Source: Rhynchopus sp. YZ270_cl-10 (taxonomy: Eukaryota; Euglenozoa; Diplonemea; Diplonemida; Diplonemidae). Taken from it: 64,000 bases of DNA. The notes below the pieces were generated by a model. It saw only the letters and a list, made by a program, of their open reading frames with translations. It was not told where the DNA came from and did not search any database. A program made the translations under genes and the position numbers. Where the stretch lies: NCBI GenBank assembly GCA_964035575.1, contig OZ037847.1, positions 744,001 through 808,000 of the forward strand, read 5' to 3'. Position 1 is the first letter of the stretch. The number at the start of each line of letters is the position of its first letter. This document shows, piece after piece, positions 1 to 8,765 of the stretch.

Positions 1-2934
1 GCACCCCTGCATGATACCATTGGTTGGTGTGAAGGGTTCTCCCACAGACCCGTTGCACCGGAAGTGTCTCTTCATCTTCACATAAGCCTCTCTGAGTACC
101 GATAGCACCACTCCATTGAAGCCCAGTCTCGCTGCAAGGCACATCGCGATGTTGATGGGGACGGTATCAAAGCACTTCTTAAAGTCTATGGCTACTCCAA
201 AGATGTGTTCACCGGTGAGGTGTGCGCATTCTAACTGTGCTGCGAGGTGCCAGTACAAGTCCTCCGTCCCGTGTTTGGGCCTGCACCCGTGCAATCCTGC
301 AGGTGACAACTTGTCCAACCACGGAAAGGCGGATTGAGCACGTATCGATGCCCATATCCTATAGAGGACCGCCGTGATGGTGATGGGTCGTTGCGACAGG
401 GGGTCTCCATCACTGTCTGGTTTCGGGATTAGCGGCACCAGTGCTTGCATGAGGGCTTCAGGCCACACGCCGTCCCGTTCGACGGCATTTAGGCATTCCA
501 CAAGGATGGCGATGATAGAGTCAGGTAGCTGTTCCACTTCGTGTGCTCTCCATCCGTGCATGCCTGGTGAGGTGGTACGCTTCATACGTTTGAGTGCCTT
601 GTGTACATCTTCCACCTTGATGGGTTCACAAGTCATGTCTTCTGCCGCCGGTAGTACATCTTCGTACACTGCGAGGAAGGAGTCCCAACTTGGCTCGGGT
701 GAGGAGGCGTATTTTTGGAATATACCACCCCATGCCTGGTTGTCTCTGAGGAGGGAGTCAACCTTGGCTGGGTCAGCCGTGAGAGTGCCATCTTGTTGCT
801 TCATGAACGCTGCCGGCGTGGTGAAGCGGTCAGCCACATAGTCGAAGATGGCACCTTGACCTTTGCTCCCAACGTTTTGCATGGTGTGCTTCCAATGCAG
901 ACTGCGTTGTGCCTTCATGGCGGCAAAGGCTTCTCTCTGGGAGCCTTCGAGTTTCTCTAGGAGGCGGTGCAGGTAATCCACTCCGGGGTTTGGTACGAAG
1001 AGGGCCTCAGTGATCTCATCCCTCAGCGGGCCTCCTCGGAGTCGGGACAGCGCCTCCCACGCGTACCTCTCCCTGCGGGTCATTGCGTACGGCTTGTCCA
1101 CAAGCAGTCTGGCCCTTCCTATTTGGAGAAGCGTGCGTAGGTTTCCCATGACAGCGTCCCTCGCCCTTGTTAGCTTTGAGGACGCCCCATTTTTGCTGCT
1201 GTGCTTTGTGGCGTGCCTGGCCGTCTTCACAAGGGATGTCTCGCTTCGCCCGCAGTAATCAGAATGTGGGGACGCTATGCTGTCCTCATGGAGGAGGAGT
1301 AGGAACTTCTCACCCACCTCTGCAAACTCAGCAAGCTTGCTTTCTCCTGATGCCTCGCTCCTGTCGTTTTTCTCCAGCTGGCTAGCAAATGCCACCGCAG
1401 TCTCTGGGGTGTTCCTTGGTCTATCCAGTGGGAAGGGCTTGGGGAGCACGCATCTCCGGGTGCGGCCAGAATATACGTTTAGGTCGAGGGTGAAGGTGAG
1501 CGGTACATGTGTCGGGAAAGGGCAGTCGTCGAAGCTGGAGTCAACTGTCACTTTATAGATCGCTGGTGCTGCCGTCGCATTCGCCAGGCACATATCAATC
1601 CGCGTTCCGTTCGAGTTGGCCGTTCTGCAGGTGAAAGGTGGAGGGGTCCGTTGGGCAGCGGCTAGGCTCTCCGCCACATCAACCCATCTTCCAGATCTCT
1701 GCGCTGCCGCAAGAGTGACGCTATTGGAGGCGTTGCAGTTGAAGTCCCCGATGATGATGACTGGGACTGCGTGACCCAGGCCAGTTGCCATCTCCAATGC
1801 GTCCTTGATGAGTGCTTCTCGTTCGGCCGCCGCCTCCTGGCCTGCGTGTGCGTAGAGGGAGATGACGTGGAAGGCAGCCCCTGCGCCCACCGCAACAGCT
1901 GTGTGGACCACCCTCGTTGAATCGTGACAGCGTTTTTCCACCGGTGATTTAGGCGCGATGGTTTGCGCTATCAGGCCACTCTTGGTCATTATCGCCACGC
2001 CTCCCGGTGCGATTTGCTGGCGCTCGCCTCCTCCCGTCTTTGCGAGGGCCTTTCCCCAGTGTACCTCCCTTCCTTTTGCGTGGAAGTATTGCCCATGTGT
2101 GCCCATGTGTTCCTTCCCGACCCTTGTCTCCTGTAAGGCAAGGATATCAGCCGGGAGGTCAGCCACGTCACGGTGGTGCGTTTGCAGCGACGTTACGTTG
2201 ATGGTGGTGATGGTTAGGGGTCTGGGTGCGGGTGTAGGCGGAGCTCGGGGTTGCCGTCTGTTCCTGTTCGCCGGAGACGGTGCCTCGAGGGGGAGAATGC
2301 CGTTCTGACAGGCTCGTAGACTTCGGAGGAGAGCCATCGGGATTCTGAGTATGTCATAATGCTCAGGTCTGTACGTTAGTCCCAGCACACGGTTCCGTTG
2401 GGCAGGGCAGCCCTCACGTCGCAGTGTGCCACGACTTCCCGTGCTGGCGTTGAGGACCCATACCTCCGCCTTGAGGATCGTCGCTGCCGCCTGCAAGCAG
2501 AGGTGGTCCCCGTAGGTGCCGTCACGGCTCATGTGGTCCAGGTATATGCTGAACGAGGTCGTGGCTGCTGCCGGCCCGGCTTCATACAGGTACCTGGACT
2601 CTTCGTTTGTGCGCAGGTGGCTGATGACGTCTCTGCGCAAGGAGGCCGCACATATACTCCCGGTGCATTGTGAGGCGAGCGCCCTAAAGAGGCAGTTGCC
2701 GTCCCCAGGGATCACGTGACGGGAGGTGTGCAAGCTCGCTGCTGTCCGGTCCAGCCACACATTATTCTCTGCTCTCTCTGCAATAGGGTCATCCCCCCCG
2801 CCTCTCATATTTGTACGATGCTTCCCGCACGCGGACGCGTATCCAATCTTTGAGTCGATGCTCATCTCTGGAGATGCTGGCGTTGTCACAAGCGGGAGAT
2901 ATACTTTCGGAGGGACTGCTAGGGTCGCCGTCAT
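1..2934 (-). CDS. LINE ORF2: OTU cysteine protease - AP-type endonuclease - reverse transcriptase (partial)
   Basis: At least 978 codons, truncated by the window edge. Residues about 70-195 form an OTU-like cysteine protease: DGNCLFRAL with putative catalytic Cys81, and EHYD with His192. Residues about 235-490 form an exonuclease-endonuclease-phosphatase domain: INVTSLQ, ALQETRVG (catalytic Glu), GDFNCN near residue 396, and PTHVPL, which keeps the terminal His (476). Residues about 790-978 are the start of the reverse transcriptase: LVPLIPK, RPITI, motif A AIDFKKCFDTV (Asp917) and motif B NGIMQGC at the edge. The endonuclease would nick the target and the RT would prime cDNA synthesis. The OTU domain could trim the polyprotein or remove ubiquitin; which of these is not shown. 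The start at 2934 is the first in-frame ATG and overlaps the stop of the preceding small ORF (ATGA). Confidence 0.9.
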   Translation of the reverse strand, partial: MTATLAVPPKVYLPLVTTPASPEMSIDSKIGYASACGKHRTNMRGGGDDPIAERAENNVWLDRTAASLHTSRHVIPGDGNCLFRALASQCTGSICAASLRRDVISHLRTNEESRYLYEAGPAAATTSFSIYLDHMSRDGTYGDHLCLQAAATILKAEVWVLNASTGSRGTLRREGCPAQRNRVLGLTYRPEHYDILRIPMALLRSLRACQNGILPLEAPSPANRNRRQPRAPPTPAPRPLTITTINVTSLQTHHRDVADLPADILALQETRVGKEHMGTHGQYFHAKGREVHWGKALAKTGGGERQQIAPGGVAIMTKSGLIAQTIAPKSPVEKRCHDSTRVVHTAVAVGAGAAFHVISLYAHAGQEAAAEREALIKDALEMATGLGHAVPVIIIGDFNCNASNSVTLAAAQRSGRWVDVAESLAAAQRTPPPFTCRTANSNGTRIDMCLANATAAPAIYKVTVDSSFDDCPFPTHVPLTFTLDLNVYSGRTRRCVLPKPFPLDRPRNTPETAVAFASQLEKNDRSEASGESKLAEFAEVGEKFLLLLHEDSIASPHSDYCGRSETSLVKTARHATKHSSKNGASSKLTRARDAVMGNLRTLLQIGRARLLVDKPYAMTRRERYAWEALSRLRGGPLRDEITEALFVPNPGVDYLHRLLEKLEGSQREAFAAMKAQRSLHWKHTMQNVGSKGQGAIFDYVADRFTTPAAFMKQQDGTLTADPAKVDSLLRDNQAWGGIFQKYASSPEPSWDSFLAVYEDVLPAAEDMTCEPIKVEDVHKALKRMKRTTSPGMHGWRAHEVEQLPDSIIAILVECLNAVERDGVWPEALMQALVPLIPKPDSDGDPLSQRPITITAVLYRIWASIRAQSAFPWLDKLSPAGLHGCRPKHGTEDLYWHLAAQLECAHLTGEHIFGVAIDFKKCFDTVPINIAMCLAARLGFNGVVLSVLREAYVKMKRHFRCNGSVGEPFTPTNGIMQGC

Positions 2935-3056
2935 GAGAGGTAGGGGGATGATATGCTGAGGGTGCTGGGGTTGAAAGGATGGAAGTCGGGATGGAATGGT
3001 GATCGTTGGAGAGGGAGGGTTTGAGTTGTGTGAGGGGTTCGTTTGAACAGCCTCAT
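2931..3056 (-). CDS. 41-codon ORF linking LINE ORF1 and ORF2
   Basis: This ORF starts with an ATG that overlaps the ORF1 stop (ATGA at 3056-3053). It ends with a TGA that overlaps the ORF2 start (ATGA at 2934-2931). It encodes 41 residues rich in Pro, Ser and Thr with no recognisable domain. The two identical stop-start overlaps suggest that its role is to pass terminating ribosomes from ORF1 to ORF2 by reinitiation, as known for some LINEs with overlapping stop and start codons. It could equally be a spacer with no conserved peptide. Confidence 0.55.
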   Translation of the reverse strand: MRLFKRTPHTTQTLPLQRSPFHPDFHPFNPSTLSISSPYLS

Positions 3057-5176
3057 TGCCGATCCTGATTGCGTTCACGGGGGACTGTTGCGAAGCTCGT
3101 GATGAGCGGCTGCCCTGCGGACTTGGTCCCCTTTGTCGCCGTCGGTCCCTTCCCTTTCCCTTCCTTCGCTTGTGGTTTCGGGCCCACGCTGTACGGCCCT
3201 GTCACGATCTTCTTAGCCCGGTTGAACGTATCGGCGATCTGTTCCATCCGTGTAGCCCGCGGCATTTCCCCCGCGCTCCGGGCGATGGACCTATCGTGGT
3301 TGTCGCTCGGGGCTGAGGTGGGCTTTTGCTGGGGGAGATTCGGCGGTGCCTCCTGCACCAGTGGCTTCAACTGCTGATGCGACGCTGGTGGTTGCTGCTC
3401 AGTCCTATCATGTGTGCTGACGACGTGTTCCAGCGCCGCTTCCACCTCACCATTGTGTTTGCACTGGTAACGCATCGCCTGCTCCTGGTCCTCCTTTATC
3501 CGTTGCGCTTCCCCGTCCACGGCGGCGAACTTGATGGTGGCGGCGTCAACCAGGTTGGCCGTACCCCGCTGTGTTTGCATCAGGGCCTCCTTCGTTTTGG
3601 CTTCGAGAGCGTGGTTGCGCTGCCGGGCCAATGCCGCCTCCTCCTCTGCTTGACTCCGGAGGAGGTTGACTTCGTTGCTGAGGCGGTTCGCTGCGGCTGT
3701 CAGCCTGTCGTCGGTCTGGTGCGCCTTCTTCAGGGCCTCTTCAGCCATGGCTGATACCACAACAGTATCAGCTGCCGCCTGCTGCGTGCGCCTGCCCTGT
3801 TCTTGCAGCCCTTCCTGGAGGTGGGGAACAGCGGCCTCAGCTCTCTTGTGTGCCTCCACGAGCTGTTCAGCCGTGCTGCTGGCGGTGGTAGCTTTCGCCG
3901 CAACCTCGGTTGTCCACGCGTGCAACTTCACGTACGCGGACTGCAGCTCCTCCGCCTGCTGGGTCTGCTGGCTTGCGGTTCTGGTTGACGTGTCTTGTGC
4001 CTTGTCTTGTGCCTGCGTCACTTGCATCACCCGTTCCTCCAACAGCTCCATTCTGACCGCTAGTTGGGTGGCAGCGGGTGCGCCGGACTGCACTCCAGAA
4101 ATGGCTTTGACGATGACCTGCTGCTCCTTCTTTTGGTTGTGGAGTTGAAGGCGGATGTCTTCCATTTCCTCCCTCTCAAAGGTAACGACCCTCAGATTAG
4201 TGGCGGTGGCTGCTTCGAGTGCATTGGTCGCCTGCTTTGCCGCGCGTTCCGCCTTCTTCTTCACTGCCTGCAGTTCCGTGGACACCCCCACCTGGTCAAC
4301 GGCCAGCGCCTTGGTGGCCCTCACCTCTTCGCGGAGCTGCTCGAGGAGGAGCTGCGTGCCTTCTGCGTTCTCCACTGCCTTCTCCGTCATCTGCCTTGTC
4401 ACGGCAGCTGCCTCCTCTTTCGCCCGCTGCAACGCAGCAGCAAACTCCTGCCGCAGCTGTGCAAGCTCAGGTGCAGGTGTAGTAGCGGGTGCAGTAGCGG
4501 GTGTAGCAGCGGGTGTAGCAGACACAGCAGGTGTAGCAGGCACAGCAGACACAGGTGCAGTAACCTCACTAGGCGCAGACGCAGCAGCAGTGGTGGTTGT
4601 GACTGGAACTGTAGGGGAGGGCAGTGGTGTGGCAGGTGTCGTGGGCGTTTGCTTGGTGCGGTCCTGGGCGATGACCTTCAGCACCGCGTGGAGGTGCGCG
4701 ACGGGGACGACGACGTCCTTCGCGGTGTAGCCCCTACCACCTCCCCGCCCACCTGTTCGCTTGACGCCTTGCAAGGCCGCCAACAGGGCCGCAATGGCGT
4801 CCTCGTGTGCGCGGTGCTCCTTCTTCAGCCGCTTTTCCTCCTCCCTCCTTTTCCGCTCGGCACGGATGGTGTCCATGTCCTGGATGGACATGCGGTGCCC
4901 GTTGATGTCGAGCTCTGTGTTGGGGGGCGGATGCGGGGCGGTGACCTGAAGGACGTCCGCCTTCCTGCCCGTCACCTCGGCTTCCCACTCCATCTGCTTC
5001 AGCATGGCCGTGGCCTGTGCCTGCAGGAAGCTGGAGGGGAAGGGGTGGATGCGGTATTCCCGCGGTGGTTGGAGTGTCAGCACGAGGGGGCGCACTACCT
5101 GCTGTCCGGCTTGTTCGCCGTCGAGAATCTCGACGTTGCCGGGGGATGCCGCATGGAGGCCAGCCGGGTTTTGCAT
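3053..5176 (-). CDS. LINE ORF1, coiled-coil nucleic-acid-binding candidate
   Basis: From the ATG at 5176 the protein has 707 residues; an upstream in-frame ATG at 5341 would add 55. The later start is preferred because it opens directly into a regular Pro/Gly/Gln-rich segment, whereas the upstream extension is low-complexity (Ser run, His-Thr repeats). The protein is Ala/Gln/Glu-rich with long predicted coiled coils over most of its middle, a Thr/Pro/Ala linker (PATPAVSATPAATPATAPA) and a basic, Lys-rich C-terminus. No zinc knuckle or RRM was seen. Position and composition fit an ORF1 protein that coats LINE RNA, but the family could not be named. The frame ends in a TGA shared with the next ATG. 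Confidence 0.75.
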   Translation of the reverse strand: MQNPAGLHAASPGNVEILDGEQAGQQVVRPLVLTLQPPREYRIHPFPSSFLQAQATAMLKQMEWEAEVTGRKADVLQVTAPHPPPNTELDINGHRMSIQDMDTIRAERKRREEEKRLKKEHRAHEDAIAALLAALQGVKRTGGRGGGRGYTAKDVVVPVAHLHAVLKVIAQDRTKQTPTTPATPLPSPTVPVTTTTAAASAPSEVTAPVSAVPATPAVSATPAATPATAPATTPAPELAQLRQEFAAALQRAKEEAAAVTRQMTEKAVENAEGTQLLLEQLREEVRATKALAVDQVGVSTELQAVKKKAERAAKQATNALEAATATNLRVVTFEREEMEDIRLQLHNQKKEQQVIVKAISGVQSGAPAATQLAVRMELLEERVMQVTQAQDKAQDTSTRTASQQTQQAEELQSAYVKLHAWTTEVAAKATTASSTAEQLVEAHKRAEAAVPHLQEGLQEQGRRTQQAAADTVVVSAMAEEALKKAHQTDDRLTAAANRLSNEVNLLRSQAEEEAALARQRNHALEAKTKEALMQTQRGTANLVDAATIKFAAVDGEAQRIKEDQEQAMRYQCKHNGEVEAALEHVVSTHDRTEQQPPASHQQLKPLVQEAPPNLPQQKPTSAPSDNHDRSIARSAGEMPRATRMEQIADTFNRAKKIVTGPYSVGPKPQAKEGKGKGPTATKGTKSAGQPLITSFATVPRERNQDRQ

Positions 5177-5341
5177 TGTGATAGTGTTAATTTCCCTCGT
5201 TCCCCCAGGGTATGTGTGTGTGTGGGGGGGTTTCGTTTGCTGCGAAGAAGAAGAAGAAGAAAACAGGAACCCCTTCTCCAGTTCACAGAGGTCTTGTTCC
5301 CATTGGGAGGGACTTAAAATTGTGGGAATTATGTGAACCAA

Positions 5342-7459
5342 AAAAATTGTTTCATATACTAACTATTCTACTGAATAGAAGGTATAATAGGGTACACTAA
5401 ATGTACCCTATGTGAACCAAAAAGAAAATTTATGATAAATGCGGCTCGCACGACCAACTGTGAGAAAGGGGTGTGGCCAAGACCAGGCAGAAAAGCCGGA
5501 TACGTTCAGACATGGAGAGTCCAACTCAGAGGTCAGGGGATGGGAGTGGGAGTGGGAGTAAGGGGGGATAGGACAAAACAGAAATCAGATCTTCTACGTA
5601 GGAAAGGCATGAATTTGTCATTAATATTTTATTTTAATTTTTTAGATCCTAACTTTTTAAGATTATTTTGAAGGCCCCAAGCAGGGGGGCGTCTTTTTCT
5701 ATTGGCTGTATTTCGTTATCACAAATGACAATGGAAGCAGGTACGAAAAAACCTCGCAATCATTTTTTGCAAAGTTTACCACAAAAAAAAAAAGGTGTGG
5801 ATTTTGTTCGTTTGCAGCAAAAGAGGTGTTCGTCGGTACAGAACGGTGTCCTGATGGGGGGGTAGAACGACGATGAATCAGGAAGGCCTTTACCTCGTGT
5901 GCAAACTGTGTGACCTTCGGAAGGCTGTTAGGTGGGTGTGGTTGTGGACGTGATATTGGAAACTACACGTGAACATATTTTATTTTTTTCTGAGAGGAAA
6001 TAGAACTGACGTCATATCGGCAAGCAAGAAAACGAAAAAGGGCAGCCGGTCATACAAAGACGAACATTGTTTTAATTACCAAAAGATAAAGTGAGGTTGA
6101 TAACACAAAACGCCTCTGGGACACAGGCACTGACACTCCTGCGGGTTATCGAACCCCGGAGTGTTACACTAAGTTGCTGACAGGGAAACTCTAAGCAAGC
6201 ACACTATTTCCCAGATAAAACTTGGAGTGTGAATATTCCTCCCTGTGCACAATCTTGGACCCTAAAACCAATGGGGATGGGGGGGAGGCAATACCTTGTG
6301 GAGGGAAGTAGTTCTGAGTCGTCTTCGTTCTCGAAGACTCTGTGGGGTTGCGGAAACCTGCAGTGGAAAAAAAAAGTGGAGTTGATAGAAAAGTATTGTT
6401 TGGTTTTAGACTACTCCATGGAACTGGCTGAGAAAAGTTGACTTGAAATATAAAGCCCTCTCATGACTGTGCACCTTGCGCATCGGAGGTGGACCTGAAA
6501 CCATGCTGTCCCTAGATTTCAAGGTGAACATCTGACGTCCTGATGGAAGAAAGCAACACGCATTGCTCACACAACTCCGCAGTTAACAAAAAATTTGCTT
6601 GCTTATAGACTACTATCACTAGATCGCCTTCACTGGATCCTTAAAAGAGAGCAAATATGGGGCACGCTTTGCAGTGCGCAGTAAACAAAATAAAAGTAAA
6701 GTAAAAAGTAAACCATACTGTCGGAAATAAACCCTTCTGGACCGCGGTGCTTCTCAGCCAAGGGTGGGTTGAGCCGCATCGAATGCAACGACTGCAGGTT
6801 GTTGATGCTCTTTAGATTCGCATCGGCAAGAGGGAATGCGGACTGTGTGTACGCACTACGAGGTGCAGAGCGGGATCTGGTGAACTGTAGCGTATGTTGG
6901 AGTAAAGTGTGAAGCACGTTTCAAAACAGGGTGTGTATTGTTCTTCAAAAATAGTAACTCTGATAAGTAAAAGGAAAAAAGGTATTTTTCGTTGATTGTA
7001 CAATTACCCTGTTGGAGGGGTGATTGGCGACCGTATCTGAGGAACTATTTCTCCTTTAAGCTACGCTTGTAGGTATTTACACTCAATCCCAAATTTTTGT
7101 CCAAACTGGGTATTTTTTTAAATAAAGAACAACTATTCAAAACCGTAAAATTCTTGCTTTAATTGATTTTTCTGGTAAAACCTATGAACACGCAAAAAAA
7201 ATCGACCAGATTCGTTGAGTGACTAAAACCCAATCACCCATAGAGAGAGAGACCCAAAACGGTGATTTTCCCTGTAATTCCTTAAGGAATTGCCTTTGCC
7301 ATTTGAAAAAATATTATGACCGCAAAAATGGCAACATGTAATCTGTGATGCTCAAACGTGCAAAATTCTTGCTCCAATGGATTCTCTGGGTATATATTGT
7401 ACCTGGAGAATATGCTCATATCACTCTTCAGACCATCTGGGGTATGGTCACACACAGGT
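5342..7459. other. Gene-free spacer
   Basis: No ORF here looks coding. It holds a short hairpin at about 5388-5409, a hairpin with a box-B-like loop at about 6138-6170, a degenerate copy of dispersed repeat family A (6437-6520), and a patch near 6637-6680 that resembles 40706-40745. The rest is AT-rich. Confidence 0.6.
6437..6520 (-). repeat. Dispersed repeat family A, degenerate copy
   Basis: Shares the core ttgaaata-aagccctctc-tgac and the following ccatgctgtcc segment with copies at 16485, 23760, 26419 and 62781. It is the most diverged of the longer copies. It is recorded as minus because every copy is most naturally read on the strand of the genes. Confidence 0.55.
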
Positions 7460-7936
7460 AGTATACACAGTATACACAGTATACACAGTATACACAGTAT
7501 ACACAGTATACACAGTATACACAGTATACACAGTATACACAGTATACACAGTATACACAGTATACACAGTATACACAGTATACACAGTATACACAGTATA
7601 CACAGTATACACAGTATACACAGTATACACAGTATACACAGTATACACAGTATACACAGTATACACAGTATACACAGTATACACAGTATACACAGTATAC
7701 ACAGTATACACAGTATACACAGTATACACAGTATACACAGTATACACAGTATACACAGTATACACAGTATACACAGTATACACAGTATACACAGTATACA
7801 CAGTATACACAGTATACACAGTATACACAGTATACACAGTATACACAGTATACACAGTATACACAGTACACAGTATACACAGTATACACAGTATACACAG
7901 TACACACAGTACACACAGTATACACAGTATACACAG
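7460..7936. repeat. Tandem 9-mer array (AGTATACAC)n
   Basis: About 53 nearly perfect copies of agtatacac, with a few variants (agtacac, agtacacac) in the last 70 bp. Each unit contains the self-complementary GTATAC. The array is followed after a few bases by a 5-mer array. The long ORFs inside it are artefacts of the repeat period. Confidence 0.98.
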
Positions 7937-7942
7937 GGGATT

Positions 7943-8243
7943 GTACAGTACAGTACAGTACAGTACAGTACAGTACAGTACAGTACAGTACAGTACAGTA
8001 CAGTACAGTACAGTACAGTACAGTACAGTACAGTACAGTACAGTACAGTACAGTACAGTACAGTACAGTACAGTACAGTACAGTACAGTACAGTACAGTA
8101 CAGTACAGTACAGTACAGTACAGTACAGTACAGTACAGTACAGTACAGTACAGTACAGTACAGTACAGTACAGTACAGTACAGTACAGTACAGTACAGTA
8201 CAGTACAGTACAGTACAGTACAGTACAGTACAGTACAGTACAG
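7943..8243. repeat. Tandem 5-mer array (AGTAC)n
   Basis: Sixty uninterrupted copies of agtac, each with the self-complementary GTAC core. It abuts the first 104-bp direct repeat at 8245. The lack of point changes over 300 bp points to recent expansion. Confidence 0.98.
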
Positions 8244-8244
8244 T

Positions 8245-8754
8245 TAAAACCGGGCTCCGCTGAGTTCACCATATTTTTGCTCGATTTATTTAGTGGAGTA
8301 ACTAATTAGTAATCGTATTCTCGGACAAAAATTCGGGACGAGGTGTTAGATAATTCCCCTGTATTTTACTAAGGGAAAATCCCTAGTAAAATACAGGCAA
8401 AAATCCAGGTAAAAATCACTTTGTCTCGATTTTTTAGTAAAAATACAGGGTGCAACGAAACCAGAAAAAAACTTCGCCATTGGACGTTTCTGGGTTCCGA
8501 GCTTTTAACGCAAAAAAAACCTATTTTTTTTTCGCGAAATTTTTTGACTTAACACTGCTTGTGCTTAGAAAACCCGAATTTTTTACCTTTCAAAATTTCA
8601 TTTGAGGAACTCACAACGCGTCAAAACGAAAAGGTCGTTTTTGGCACTTTTAAAACCGGGCTCCGCTGAGTTCACCATATTTTTGCTCGATTTATTTAGT
8701 GGAGTAACTAATTAGTAATCGTATTCTCGGACAAAAATTCGGGACGAGGTGTTA
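8245..8754. repeat. Pair of identical 104-bp direct repeats around a 302-bp spacer
   Basis: 8245-8348 and 8651-8754 appear identical. The spacer has a hairpin at about 8359-8397 (cctgtattttacta against its complement) and no ORF. The second copy ends 11 bp before the stop codon of the LRR gene. A segmental duplication is the simplest reading. The pair is not called an LTR element because no primer-binding site or gene content was seen. Confidence 0.9.
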
Positions 8755-8765
8755 AAAAAAAATGA

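Larger units (their letters stand above)
1..5341 (-). mobile_element. Non-LTR retrotransposon (LINE), 5' part, OTU-EN-RT type
   Basis: Minus-strand LINE with ORF1, a 41-codon ORF and ORF2 in that order. ORF2 stays open in every codon down to position 1, so the visible part looks intact and probably young. The catalytic YXDD part of the reverse transcriptase, the 3' UTR and the 3' end lie beyond the left edge. The 5' end is not defined: ORF1 may start at 5176 or 5341, and a 15-bp direct repeat (around 5330 and 5410) lies just upstream. LINEs copy themselves by target-primed reverse transcription. An intact copy here could also supply the machinery for the poly(A)-tailed insertion at 37784-38741. 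Confidence 0.9.

Noticed and set aside
4064-5317. 417-codon plus-strand ORF
   Set aside because: Antisense to LINE ORF1; Cys/Arg/Leu-rich composition is a mirror of its Ala/Gln/Glu coding.
7282-8309. Long ORFs such as HSIHSIHSI, YTVYTV and CILCIL
   Set aside because: Produced by 9-mer and 5-mer microsatellites whose period is free of stops.
8245-8754. Small LTR-type element with 104-bp ends
   Set aside because: No primer-binding site, polypurine tract or target duplication was seen; a tandem segmental duplication explains it.
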